Shown: positions 27,370 through 35,626, counted from the stretch's first letter. The stretch: DNA of 64,000 bases from Candidatus Electrothrix communis (GCA_030644725.1 CP130629.1:3673501-3737500), one strand, 5' to 3'. The notes: generated from the letters alone by a model not told the origin. A program made the numbers and translations.

Positions 27370-27456
27370 GAAAGTTGATAAAGCCACAGCCGTTGCGAAG
27401 CGGTGCCGGAAAGCCCACGGGTCTCTTTTGAAGAGATAGCCGAGCTGCCTACTTTC
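27370..27456 (+). promoter_or_regulatory. GEMM-I-like (cyclic dinucleotide) riboswitch candidate
   Basis: The 5' leader of the secreted protein gene pairs GAAAGT (27370) with ACTTTC (27451) as an outer stem. Inside lie a stem with a GCGA tetraloop (CCGTT-GCGA-AGCGG), then AAAGCCCACGGGTCTC, a loop, and GAGATAGCCGAGCTGCC. The AAAGC-ACGGGTCT...AGATAGCCG-G-TGCC pattern matches my memory of the 3' half of the GEMM-I (cyclic di-GMP / cGAMP) class. The 5' half fits less well, so the class is tentative. The ribosome-binding site AGGAGG lies 15-20 bases after the outer stem. Confidence 0.55.
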
Positions 27457-27483
27457 AAATTCTATAATTCCAGGAGGAATGTT

Positions 27484-27858
27484 ATGAAAAGCACTACTAC
27501 TCTCAAAAGAATGCTCGCCGTAGCAGCATTTTTAATTGCTGCTACTCCTTTTGCCTCTATTTTTTCTGTATCCTCTGCTTCTGCTGCCGATAACGGTTGT
27601 GTCAAAGCGTATGGGAATACTGCTGATGAGGCGTTCCGTGTTGCTGTAAATCTTCTGAATAATACGGATAAGGAAATAGGGGCGGGACGGATGAAAGATA
27701 ATATGCAGATCCGTCTCTTACCGAAGAAAATTAAAGGGCAGTTTGTAGCTGTTGTCTACTCTACTGTGCATCATGCTGATGCATGCGACCTCGGTGAGGC
27801 GAGTAGAGTGGTCGAGAAAAAACGCCCTGATTGTGATAAAACGCAATGTACGATTTGA
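27484..27858 (+). CDS. Small secreted cysteine-containing protein under riboswitch-like leader
   Basis: A 124-residue exported protein of unknown family. The start at 27484 follows a strong AGGAGGAATGTT. A signal peptide (RMLAVAAFLIAATPFASIFS, cleavage near ASAADNG) is followed by a mature part of about 88 residues with four cysteines (GCVKAYG, ADACDLG, PDCDKTQC), probably disulfide-bonded outside the cytoplasm. The mature region has an alpha-helix then beta-strand look (ADEAFRVAVNLLNN, GQFVAVVYSTVHH). The leader suggests control by a cyclic dinucleotide, linking the protein to surface attachment or motility. A terminator follows. Confidence 0.75.
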   Translation: MKSTTTLKRMLAVAAFLIAATPFASIFSVSSASAADNGCVKAYGNTADEAFRVAVNLLNNTDKEIGAGRMKDNMQIRLLPKKIKGQFVAVVYSTVHHADACDLGEASRVVEKKRPDCDKTQCTI

Positions 27859-27896
27859 AGAAAAGAAAATTTGCATGACGGGTTCTCTAAATTTGC

Positions 27897-27930
27897 CGGG
27901 TGCGTGCGCTGCGCGTGACCCGGTTTTTTT
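27897..27930 (+). terminator. Intrinsic terminator of the secreted-protein gene
   Basis: GCCGGGTGCGTGCG and CGCGTGACCCGGT form a GC-rich hairpin followed by a run of seven T. A closely similar hairpin sits at 50665-50700. Confidence 0.75.
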
Positions 27931-27996
27931 CTGCCTGTATATCCTTCATTGTCTCCGCCCCCTGTAACCTTAAACGATTATTATTTTCCGTCTCCC

Positions 27997-29556
27997 TTAA
28001 CTCTCCAGAACTGCTTCTACTACATAATCGACCAGATTCCTCTCTGCTTTATCAAAGCCGAAACCAACCAGGATAACCTTTTGTTTATTTGACAAATACG
28101 GAAAATAGTATCGTTTTTTCTTTATCTGTTCAATGGCCGTTTGGGCCTTGCCCATCTTAAATTCCAGGACGTAGGTATAGTTATCGGTTGTAATCACCGC
28201 ATCTGTGCTGCCAAAATTGGATTGAATCTCACAGGCAATCCGCACTCCAAGAATTTTAAGAACGATGTAAATGATGGAATGATAAAAGCCTTCATAATTT
28301 TTCACCTTATCCAGCTGTTTGACAGCGATTGAACTGAATAATGAGCGTAAGGCGGAAAAAAAGCATTCCATATTATTGTCAGCAAGGGACTCAAGCAGAT
28401 TATCAACAATATAGCTCATCTCGTCCGCTGAACTTTTAGCATAATGTTCCACAGCAAAATTGAGAAAGGAGTCTCGAACTTCCTTGTTCGGGAAATCCAG
28501 AACGTATTTATTCTCTTCATGATCAATTGCTTTAATGGTCAGATAACCGGTTTGAAACATGACTGCGGTGATATTGATCTGTTCGATATCATACTTGTTA
28601 AACTCTGACTCGTTGACCAATTTATTCATTGCTCGGTTGAGCTTATGATCAGTTTCCTTCCAATGCTTGATCAGAAAGGTCGGGGTGCCGGTTTCAAACC
28701 AAAAATTCCGAAAGGCCTTGGCGTACAAGAGATTAATAACCGAATAGGGATTGAGCAGGAACTGCTTGCCGTCCCAGGAATAGCCATTATACCAGTCCTT
28801 TATTTTCTCCAATAATTGCTCTTGGGAGAGATTGAACTTGTCGGCCAGCACCTCCAGATATTCTCGATAATATTTAACGACTTCCGCTTCCGTGTATCCG
28901 GTGATGGCAGCGCAATCTTCATTAATGGTGATGTCGGTCAGGTGATTGAGGTCACTAAAGATGGATACTTTGCTGAATTTAGACACTCCGGTGATAAAGA
29001 AAAAACGGAGATATCTATCCTGATCTTTTACTCCGGCATAGAGGGTTTTTAAGATTTCCCTATTTTCATCAGCCTGTTGCAATTGGTATTTTTCAAGATA
29101 ATCAATGATTGGTTTATCATATTCATCAATTAAGACGACTACAGGCGTGTCTTTGCCGACCGTTTTAATCAATTCTAAAAATCTATTGCCATACCCGGAA
29201 GTCTGGAAACGGATGCCATGCTCCTTCGCCAGTTCTGCTAAGCAGAGTTCCAGGGCATCTTCCAGTCCGTCTTTTCTATAGCTCATCTCAGAAAAGCTCA
29301 ATTTAATCACTGGATTTTTTTTCTCCCAATCCCATTGATCATAGACCCAGCAATCCTCAAACAGTGCTTTGTTGCCGGAAAAGAGTTCCTGGATGGTGTT
29401 CACCAGCAAAGATTTGCCGAACCGCCGGGGGCGGGAAAGAAAATAATATTTACCGTCATCTATCAGCTTATGAATGATCTTTGTCTTATCAACATAGATC
29501 AAATTATTTGCTTTAAATTCTGATAATGCTTGGATTCCTAAGCCTAATTTCTTCAT
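27997..29556 (-). CDS. AAA-ATPase-like / PD-(D/E)XK nuclease family protein
   Basis: A 519-residue two-domain protein. The N-terminal AAA-ATPase-like domain starts GIQALSEFKANNLIYVDKTK and has a P-loop variant (SRPRRFGKSLLVNT), a Walker B (VVVLIDEYDKP, near residue 145) and RFFFITGVSKFSKVSIFS. The C-terminal domain (DAVITTDNYTYVLEFKMGKA) has the D...ExK core of a PD-(D/E)XK nuclease. This pairing is widespread, often in many copies per genome, and has been linked to selfish or defence functions, but the biological role is not settled. It stands alone on the minus strand. Confidence 0.88.
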   Translation of the reverse strand: MKKLGLGIQALSEFKANNLIYVDKTKIIHKLIDDGKYYFLSRPRRFGKSLLVNTIQELFSGNKALFEDCWVYDQWDWEKKNPVIKLSFSEMSYRKDGLEDALELCLAELAKEHGIRFQTSGYGNRFLELIKTVGKDTPVVVLIDEYDKPIIDYLEKYQLQQADENREILKTLYAGVKDQDRYLRFFFITGVSKFSKVSIFSDLNHLTDITINEDCAAITGYTEAEVVKYYREYLEVLADKFNLSQEQLLEKIKDWYNGYSWDGKQFLLNPYSVINLLYAKAFRNFWFETGTPTFLIKHWKETDHKLNRAMNKLVNESEFNKYDIEQINITAVMFQTGYLTIKAIDHEENKYVLDFPNKEVRDSFLNFAVEHYAKSSADEMSYIVDNLLESLADNNMECFFSALRSLFSSIAVKQLDKVKNYEGFYHSIIYIVLKILGVRIACEIQSNFGSTDAVITTDNYTYVLEFKMGKAQTAIEQIKKKRYYFPYLSNKQKVILVGFGFDKAERNLVDYVVEAVLES

Positions 29557-29901
29557 TGTTAAAACAAGGTCGGTGTAAAGTTACGTTGCGTAGATCTGAT
29601 TGCGTGAAGCGAAACCAGACAATTCGAGCAATCGAGCAATGCGTTGCCCGCTTTTGTTACACTCAAGCAGATTTACCTGCCTCCGAGGGATATTCTCGGG
29701 AGTCGGGCATTGTTCTTTTGGTTTGGTTAGAGTCTGTTGAGTAGTAAATCTATAATTTATCGTGTCTTGGCGCAAGATGTAATTTGGCTCTGCCCTTTTC
29801 TATGATAAAGGCGGCGGGGAGCAAAACGTTGCCGGGGACGGTTTGGTGCCTATCATGGCATGACTTCCTGGAGGGTTTCTTGCCTTCCCTCTGTTTTCCA
29901 A

Positions 29902-29962
29902 CTTGCCTTTGGGATTCGAACCCGCGACCCCGACCTGTAACCCGCATGGGCTACGCGGTTTA
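29902..29962 (-). other. tRNA-like 3' fragment (possible attachment-site relic)
   Basis: On the minus strand the sequence includes GCGGGTTACAGGTCGGGG, then a T-arm-like GCGGGTTCGAATCCC. Only three of five T-stem pairs form, and there is no intact acceptor stem, so this is not a working tRNA. A near match lies at 50701-50760. Such partial tRNA ends are often left at integration sites. Confidence 0.45.
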
Positions 29963-30131
29963 AAAACTCCTTGTGATACAATGTGAGTATTTATGCTATA
30001 TCAACGATTTTTTGTTTACTTTTGAAAAGTAAAATGTTTATTTTGTACTTCTTGTTTTTTACTTGAACAAGTATATTGTTGTGTATCATAATAAGTGAAG
30101 AGCGATTTTGAGTATGCTCTTGTTTAACTAG

Positions 30132-30160
30132 TTGAACTTTTTCTTGATCATAAGGATAAT
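30132..30160 (+). promoter_or_regulatory. Promoter of the TIGR04255 cassette
   Basis: TTGAAC, a 17-base spacer and GATAAT end 40 bases before the GTG start of the first cassette gene. Confidence 0.6.
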
Positions 30161-30199
30161 CTTTTGTCGCTAATGCTCTTGACCGATAAGGCCTGACCT

Positions 30200-30913
30200 G
30201 TGAAAATTCCTAATTCATTAGAAAAACAACCAGTAGTTGAGACTGTAATTGAAATACGTTTTGATTCGAGTTTGCCCGGTGATGCTATCCTTGGAGTCTT
30301 CCATAACGTATTGAATGAAAAATTCTCAGTTTGGGAAAAATTACCAGCTTTACAGGTTCCAGAAAATGTACGTTCAAATGACCCAAACTTTTTGCATTCG
30401 GCTTTGTATAAATTAAGTAATAATAATTGGATAGTTAATATCGGAAGAAAAACTGTCACATTATCTCCTAAGGAAAAATATCCAGGTTGGAATGAATTTT
30501 ATAGTGTTGCAAAAGATATCTTTAATAAAATTGAAAGCTCTAATTCTGTGGAATGCATAACAAGGGTCGGTTTACGTTATATAAATTTTTTCGAATCTAA
30601 TAATTTTTTTGAAAAACTTACCTTGAAGCTAAATATGCCTTTCACTAGTGATCCTGTTGCTAGAAATTTAATTTTTTATCTAAAAGATAATGACTTCACA
30701 AGTAAGATACTAATCAGTGATAATGCTCAGCTCCAAAAAGAAGAAAAAAGATTTCATGGAAGCATTATAGACATTGATACCTTTGTTGAGAGAAAAATTG
30801 AATTCGGTGAGCTTGACAATTTTTTTGCTTTATCTCATAGTGTCCTAGAGAAACATTTTTTCGACTTGCTAACTGATGAATTTATTTCTGAATTAGGAGC
30901 TAGTTATGACTGA
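30200..30913 (+). CDS. TIGR04255-family protein, first gene of AT-rich cassette
   Basis: A 237-residue protein. The opening (SLEKQPVVETVIEIRFDS), the central GRKTVTLSPKEKYPGWNEF and ITRVGLRYINFF, and a late DIDTFVERK are the hallmarks I associate with TIGR04255, a family of unknown function often found in accessory and defence islands. It has no membrane segment or obvious catalytic motif. The GTG start is preceded by AAGG. It is clearly more AT-rich than flanking genes. Its stop overlaps the start of the next gene by 8 bases, so the two are translationally coupled. Confidence 0.75.
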   Translation: MKIPNSLEKQPVVETVIEIRFDSSLPGDAILGVFHNVLNEKFSVWEKLPALQVPENVRSNDPNFLHSALYKLSNNNWIVNIGRKTVTLSPKEKYPGWNEFYSVAKDIFNKIESSNSVECITRVGLRYINFFESNNFFEKLTLKLNMPFTSDPVARNLIFYLKDNDFTSKILISDNAQLQKEEKRFHGSIIDIDTFVERKIEFGELDNFFALSHSVLEKHFFDLLTDEFISELGASYD

Positions 30914-31238
30914 TACACAAATTAGCGGTAAGGCGTCTGTTTCTGATAAGCCGGGGACTTTTTCTAGTGTAATTGGAGTTGGATTAATGCTTTTGACTGC
31001 AACCCCATTATCAACTAGTGTATACCCTGATAATTATTATGACCAAGCTATACAGCCCAGTATTGTAACTGATTATAATGGCAATCAATCTCCATCAGGT
31101 GGCTTAATTGTAGAAACATCCACTGAATTCTCTTCTGAAGTTGTAACTAGTTTTGTGAAAGATCTTGTTGACAGTCAACACGGCCTTGATGAGGATATTA
31201 TTCAGCATATCAATGATAATTTTTTTGATTTGATTTGA
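30906..31238 (+). CDS. Small hypothetical protein, second gene of cassette
   Basis: A 110-residue protein whose start overlaps the TIGR04255 gene by 8 bases. It has one hydrophobic stretch (VIGVGLMLLTATPLSTSVY, about residues 23-41), then a Ser/Thr/Asn/Gln-rich region and an acidic helical C-terminus (DSQHGLDEDIIQHINDNFFD). It may be membrane-anchored. I know no family for it. The composition and coupling tie it to its two neighbours. Confidence 0.6.
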   Translation: MTDTQISGKASVSDKPGTFSSVIGVGLMLLTATPLSTSVYPDNYYDQAIQPSIVTDYNGNQSPSGGLIVETSTEFSSEVVTSFVKDLVDSQHGLDEDIIQHINDNFFDLI

Positions 31239-31246
31239 GTTAACGC

Positions 31247-31873
31247 ATGTATAGTGCTAACAGCGATGAGGAAATTAAAAGCTTACTTCCGCAATTCATT
31301 TCCGATGGATCAAGAGAAGAATTCCTAGAAGATCTTAAAAAGTTTCCTCTTCACTCTACTAGGTTTTATTCAAGGAGAGCTTTTAAAAGTGATAGTTTTT
31401 TGCAAGGAGATGGATTCAGGAACGGTGTAATTGTTGATATTTCCAGTAAACAATTTGCAACTGCTCCCTGTTTAATTTTTTCTAATTCATGTGACATATC
31501 AGCTGATAACAAACGACATTACACGACTTCAGTTTGTTACGCTCCTATCCTGAGCTTGCCCAAGTTTAAGAAAAGTTTAATAAATAAAAATTTTTCTTGC
31601 GACAGGATCAATATGATAATTGGCAATATAAAGGAGCAGAAAATAACCTCTATATTATATTTGCCTTCATGTGAAGCACTTGGCGAAGATAAGATTATAT
31701 TTATGGATAGATTGCAAAACTATCCTTCGCATAATTTTATAGAACAGCATCCTGTTCAGGATAAAATGTTTACATTGAGTAACTTTGGATTCTATCTGTT
31801 TCTAATAAAGCTTGCTATCCATTTTACTAGAATTAGAGATGGTGTTGATAGAGAAGTTGAATCGCCCAGTTAG
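31247..31873 (+). CDS. Hypothetical protein, third gene of cassette
   Basis: A 208-residue protein starting 9 bases after the previous stop. It has a core resembling a CLIFSNSCDIS...YAPILSL pattern (about residues 75-105), which recalls the S(N/Q)xCD-type motif I have seen in uncharacterised accessory proteins, but I cannot name a family. No membrane segment is evident. The end of the gene touches the inverted repeat at 31873-31975, which may be the right boundary of the cassette. Confidence 0.6.
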   Translation: MYSANSDEEIKSLLPQFISDGSREEFLEDLKKFPLHSTRFYSRRAFKSDSFLQGDGFRNGVIVDISSKQFATAPCLIFSNSCDISADNKRHYTTSVCYAPILSLPKFKKSLINKNFSCDRINMIIGNIKEQKITSILYLPSCEALGEDKIIFMDRLQNYPSHNFIEQHPVQDKMFTLSNFGFYLFLIKLAIHFTRIRDGVDREVESPS

Positions 31874-31975
31874 TAACTATTCACACCCCCCTCCCATATT
31901 CTGATTCCCAGAACGAAGAATCAGGTAGTTACCCTCAAAGTAATCGAGATTTACTAAGGGGGAGTGAACGGTTAC
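31873..31975. repeat. MITE-like inverted repeat closing the AT-rich cassette
   Basis: Terminal arms GTAACTATTCACACCCCC and GGGGGAGTGAACGGTTAC match at 15 of 18 positions as inverted repeats, 103 bases end to end. An inner hairpin CTGATTC/GAATCAG lies between them. The left arm begins at the last base of the third cassette gene. Confidence 0.6.
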
Positions 31976-32357
31976 CCCAGTTAAGAGAATTTTTTTGATC
32001 ATCTTGTCTATTGACAAGACACAAAAGGAGGCCGCCAGCCCGCAATGGACGACCCTTTCCCTTTCTCCCGTTCACAACCCTCCTTCCCCCTCCCTAACAA
32101 CCTCCATGAAAAGAACTTTGCAGCCCGTAACTCAGGAGTTTTCCCCCTCCAATCTTACAAATTATGAACCGTTCCGTTGACAAAATGACAAAAATGAGAT
32201 AATTATGTTTGGCTAAATCTGTAGCAGAGCTTGTCAATGTATCAGCATTTTTTGTTTCAGTTGTCATTTAGTACTCCTACCGTTTTCTGATTCAGTGCTC
32301 ATTCGGTTTACCGGAACATAACGATCAGAGAATATAATTGCTCAATGTGGTGATGGT
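31976..32357. other. Gene-free stretch before hdrC
   Basis: I see no supported gene. A TATAAT at 32333-32338, without a good -35 box, may be the -10 of the hdrC-mvhD promoter. Confidence 0.4.
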
Positions 32358-32921
32358 ATGTCAAAGAAAACATTTGAAATCAATCCTGGATTCAGCGCTG
32401 AAGTGGTTGCAGAACCCGGTGGTCAGCACCTGAACTCCTGTTTTTCCTGCGGTGCCTGTTCCGGTGCCTGCCCGGTCAGTCAGGCTGTTCCTGATTTTGA
32501 TCCCCGCAAGATCATCCACATGGTTCGTATGGGTATGGAGGAGCGTTTGCTGAACTCCGATCTGCTGTGGTATTGTTCCGGTTGCCGCAGCTGTGTCTTT
32601 GTCTGTCCGCAGGATGTCAGCTTTGCCGATATCATGGGGACTTTGGCTGGTTTGGCCTTGAAAAAGGGATACATTACAGAAGAGCAGTTGGTGGAAAAAG
32701 GCAAGGCCGCTCAAGTGCAGCGTGACCTTTGTGTTTCCTGCCTGACCTGCGTTCGGGTCTGCCCGTGGGAAGTGCCCAAGATTGATGAAGGCGGAATTGC
32801 AGCGATTAATGTGACGGACTGTAAAGCCTGCGGTATCTGCGTTGCAGAATGTCCCGCGAAAGCCATTACCCTGAATGAATCCGAGGACGAGCGACTGATC
32901 GCCGCCTGCGGAACTAATTAA
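32358..32921 (+). CDS. HdrC-like four-cluster iron-sulfur protein
   Basis: A 187-residue ferredoxin-like protein. The N-terminal half has the heterodisulfide-reductase-C pattern (CFSCGACSGACPVSQAVP and CSGCRSCVFVCP). The C-terminal half adds two classical [4Fe-4S] motifs (CVSCLTCVRVCPWEVP and CKACGICVAECPAKAI). It would carry electrons between a flavin-based HdrA-type partner and other proteins. mvhD follows after 19 bases, and metV after a repeat. HdrA and HdrB are not in the window. Confidence 0.85.
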   Translation: MSKKTFEINPGFSAEVVAEPGGQHLNSCFSCGACSGACPVSQAVPDFDPRKIIHMVRMGMEERLLNSDLLWYCSGCRSCVFVCPQDVSFADIMGTLAGLALKKGYITEEQLVEKGKAAQVQRDLCVSCLTCVRVCPWEVPKIDEGGIAAINVTDCKACGICVAECPAKAITLNESEDERLIAACGTN

Positions 32922-32940
32922 TATACGTGGAGCAGATTCG

Positions 32941-33348
32941 ATGAGTTTTACACCGGACATACGTTTGTTCAGCTGTCATTATACCTCTCAGCAAAGTTGC
33001 GCCGATGAGGGGCATGAGCTTCAGCAGTTAAACTTTCCCGAGAATATCAAGATGACCCGCGTCGTCTGTACCGGAAAACTTGAGGAAACAACTCTCCTCA
33101 AGGCCTTTGAGGACGGAGCTGATGGAGTCTATGTGGTCGGATGTCCGGCTGACGGATGTCATAATGTAAAGGGCAGCCAACGGGCCGCCAAACGTGTGGA
33201 AGCCGTACGCTCGGCCTTGGGTGAGCTTGGTGTGGAAAAGGAACGGGCAAAAATGTTTTTTCTTCCGCGCGGACTGCATCCTGAATTTGTTGATGCGGCA
33301 CAGGAAATGAATGACAAAATTACCGCATTAGGACCGTCTCCTTTTTGA
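32941..33348 (+). CDS. MvhD/FlpD-type iron-sulfur electron-transfer subunit
   Basis: A 135-residue protein of the MvhD/FlpD family, which passes electrons to HdrA in electron-bifurcating complexes. The conserved VVCTGKLEETTLLKAFEDGA and GADGVYVVGCPADGCH are present, with paired cysteines for a [2Fe-2S] cluster. It is cotranscribed with the HdrC-like gene. The frame ends 41 bases before a palindromic repeat that separates it from metV. Confidence 0.88.
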   Translation: MSFTPDIRLFSCHYTSQQSCADEGHELQQLNFPENIKMTRVVCTGKLEETTLLKAFEDGADGVYVVGCPADGCHNVKGSQRAAKRVEAVRSALGELGVEKERAKMFFLPRGLHPEFVDAAQEMNDKITALGPSPF

Positions 33349-33388
33349 TAAGGGGGATTCCCAAAAAACAAGTTCCCCGTTTTCGATA

Positions 33389-33451
33389 TGTAGGGGCAGG
33401 CCCCTGTGCCTGCCCGATAGACAAGGGCGAACACAGGGGTTCGCCCCTACG
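33389..33451. repeat. GTAGGGG palindromic repeat, copy 3 (best-formed)
   Basis: This is the clearest copy. The left hairpin is GGGGCAGGC/GCCTGCCC and the right is GGGCGAAC/GTTCGCCC, with GTAGGGG and CCCCTAC at the ends. It lies between mvhD and metV. Confidence 0.85.
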
Positions 33452-33471
33452 ACTTTTTCAGGAGTTTCATA

Positions 33472-34140
33472 ATGATTATTGCTGAACGGAAGCCTTTGGC
33501 TGAAATAATAGAGATGGTTCAGGATTGTAAAAAGATTCTGGTACTGGCCTGTCGGGGCTGCGTAACAGTCTGTTCCGCAGGCGGAGAGCGGGAGGCCGAG
33601 ATCTTGGCCTCGCTCATTCGGCTCGGCCTGAAAAAGGCAGGGAAGAGCGCAGAGGTCTTTGATGCCTCTCTGGTTCGTCAATGCGATAAAGAATATATTG
33701 ACGCCATTGATCAGTTCAAGGGGCAGTACGATGCGATTGTATCCACGGCCTGCGGCGTCGGGGTCAACTTCATTGCGAATCTGCGTCCTGAGGATAATGT
33801 ATTCCCGGCATTGAACACCACCTTTTTCGGTGGTTCTGCCGAGCAGGGCATCTGGAGTGAACAATGCGCTGGTTGTGGAGACTGTGTTCTGCACCTCACC
33901 GGCGGACTGTGCCCGGTGGCTCGTTGCGCTAAAAGCTTGATGAACGGCCCCTGTGGTGGTTCAGTCAGTGGGCGTTGCGAAATCCACTCTGAGACGGATT
34001 GTGTATGGCAGATGATTTATGATCGCATGGGCCGCCTCCAACGCCAAGGGGAGATGACCACCTCAGCGCCTATTCGTGATTGGTCCACATCCAGGCATGG
34101 TGGTCCACGTACGCAGGTGAGAGAGGATCTCACCGTGTAG
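33472..34140 (+). CDS. metV: MetV-like methylene-tetrahydrofolate reductase C-terminal/zinc protein
   Basis: A 222-residue protein of the MetV type. In acetogens and related anaerobes MetV partners MetF in methylene-tetrahydrofolate reductase. Cysteines appear in LACRGCVTVCSAGG, STACGVGVNF and the C-terminal CAGCGDCVLHLTGGLCPVARC. That C-terminal part binds zinc or clusters. It follows hdrC-mvhD with one repeat between, which suggests electron supply to a methylene-THF reductase. No metF lies downstream; the next gene is lptA. Confidence 0.82.
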   Translation: MIIAERKPLAEIIEMVQDCKKILVLACRGCVTVCSAGGEREAEILASLIRLGLKKAGKSAEVFDASLVRQCDKEYIDAIDQFKGQYDAIVSTACGVGVNFIANLRPEDNVFPALNTTFFGGSAEQGIWSEQCAGCGDCVLHLTGGLCPVARCAKSLMNGPCGGSVSGRCEIHSETDCVWQMIYDRMGRLQRQGEMTTSAPIRDWSTSRHGGPRTQVREDLTV

Positions 34141-34176
34141 CATGCAGCAACGCGAACAGGAAATTTTATTGACAAA

Positions 34177-34217
34177 CAGGGATCATTCCGGCATAACGGA
34201 AAGATTCCTGTTTTTTT
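34177..34217 (+). terminator. Terminator after metV
   Basis: CAGGGATCATTCCG and CGGAAAGATTCCTG form a long stem around GCATAA, followed by seven T. It separates the metV operon from lptA. Confidence 0.8.
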
Positions 34218-34297
34218 GTTTGAGCGAAACTGGATTTATGACCGAGGAGCGGCCCTTGGTCGCTCCAAAAGAAAAAGTCTTCATAGGTATATGAATA

Positions 34298-34852
34298 ATG
34301 CGTTTTTTTCTGTCACCAACTCGAAAAATCCTTCAGGCGGCTATCATCTTCGGTATTCTGCTGGTGGCTACCAGCTCGGGATTCTGTCAAGGTGATGATG
34401 ATCCGATTAATATTGAAGCGGATCGCATGATTTCTCAGGAAGAGAAAAATTCTGTCGTTTTTATTGGTAATGTTGATGCAAGTCAGGGTAAGGTGACCAT
34501 CCGCACTGATGAGATGACGATTTATTATCAGCCCAATGATCCAAAGAAAGCAAAAGATCAGTCCCGTCAGGTGGAAAAAATGATCTGCGTTGGTAAGGTT
34601 AAAATCACCCAGGAAGACTGGCTTGGCACAGGTGATCGGATGGAATATTATGCCGATGCACGTAAGGTGATTCTGCATGGAAATGCTAAGACTTGGCAGG
34701 GAAAAAATATGGTGTCAGGAAAAACCATCACCTATTATCTTGATGAAAAGCGGTCTGAAGTTGAACGTGCCCAGACAACAACGGGAAAAGGCAAGAAACA
34801 GGAACGGGTTAAAGCTACTATCGTTCCGAATTCTGAGAAGAAAAAGAAATAA
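34298..34852 (+). CDS. lptA: Lipopolysaccharide export protein LptA
   Basis: A 184-residue periplasmic bridge protein for lipopolysaccharide transport. A signal peptide (IIFGILLVATSSGFCQ) is followed by an OstA-type beta-jellyroll (PINIEADRMISQEEKNSVVF through YYADARKVILHGNAKTWQGK). A lysine-rich tail ends the protein. Its TAA overlaps the ATG of lptB by one base (TAATG), so the two are coupled. Confidence 0.88.
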   Translation: MRFFLSPTRKILQAAIIFGILLVATSSGFCQGDDDPINIEADRMISQEEKNSVVFIGNVDASQGKVTIRTDEMTIYYQPNDPKKAKDQSRQVEKMICVGKVKITQEDWLGTGDRMEYYADARKVILHGNAKTWQGKNMVSGKTITYYLDEKRSEVERAQTTTGKGKKQERVKATIVPNSEKKKK

Positions 34853-35583
34853 TGGAACCCGTCTCCATCCTGGAAACCAGGAATCTGGTCAAAGAGTATC
34901 GCGCCCGCCGGGTGGTGGATCAGGTGAATCTGCAAGTGCAGAACGGCTCTATAGTTGGCCTGTTAGGGCCGAACGGTGCTGGTAAGACCACCACTTTCTA
35001 CTCTATTGTCGGTTTTATCCGACCGACATCGGGAGCTATCTTTCTTGATAAGAGAGAAATTCAGGGGCTTCCTATTCATCGTCGTGCGTCCAGGGGGATT
35101 ACTTATCTGGCACAGGAGCCGTCGGTTTTTAAAAAATTAACGGTTGAAGAGAATGTTCGGATTGTCCTGGAGCCACTTGGATTAACTCGTAATGAAATTA
35201 ACAATCGCATCAGCGAGCTAATGGCAGAGCTCAAGATAGAATATCTGGCTAAAAATAAAGGGCATGCTCTTTCCGGTGGGGAGAGGAGAAGGGTGGAGAT
35301 TATGCGGGCCTTGGCTACTCGACCCCGTTTTATTCTGCTTGATGAGCCCTTTGCTGGCGTTGATCCCCTTTCCGTTGCTGATTTACAGCAGATTATTCGG
35401 GGACTGAAGGCCAAAGGGCTGGGCGTGTTAATTTCAGATCATAATGTTCGAGAAACATTGCAGGTGTGCGACTTTGCCTATATAATGAATGCAGGGCAAA
35501 TTCTTACCAGCGGCGTTGCTGATGATATTATTCAGAGTGAATTGGCTAAGAAGATGTATCTTGGCGAAAATTTTACTATGTAG
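34852..35583 (+). CDS. lptB: LPS export ABC ATPase LptB
   Basis: A 243-residue ABC ATPase driving lipopolysaccharide extraction from the inner membrane. Motifs in order are Walker A (GPNGAGKTTTFYSIVG), Q-loop (ITYLAQEPSVFKKLTVEEN), signature (ALSGGERRRVEIMRALA), Walker B (FILLDEPFAGVDP) and the H-loop (ISDHNVRETL). The LSGGERRR signature and SDHNVR are LptB hallmarks. The operon order lptA-lptB-rpoN is conserved in Proteobacteria. Confidence 0.94.
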   Translation: MEPVSILETRNLVKEYRARRVVDQVNLQVQNGSIVGLLGPNGAGKTTTFYSIVGFIRPTSGAIFLDKREIQGLPIHRRASRGITYLAQEPSVFKKLTVEENVRIVLEPLGLTRNEINNRISELMAELKIEYLAKNKGHALSGGERRRVEIMRALATRPRFILLDEPFAGVDPLSVADLQQIIRGLKAKGLGVLISDHNVRETLQVCDFAYIMNAGQILTSGVADDIIQSELAKKMYLGENFTM

Positions 35584-35626
35584 AGGCAGGTCGTTGCAAT
35601 GACATATATTTTATGTTTTTTTCTCA

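Larger units (their letters stand above)
29557..30199. other. Gene-free stretch at the left edge of the AT-rich cassette
   Basis: No protein gene is convincing. The interval holds a tRNA-like 3' fragment (29902-29962, minus) and becomes strongly AT-rich after about 29990. A good forward promoter lies at 30132-30160. Confidence 0.5.
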
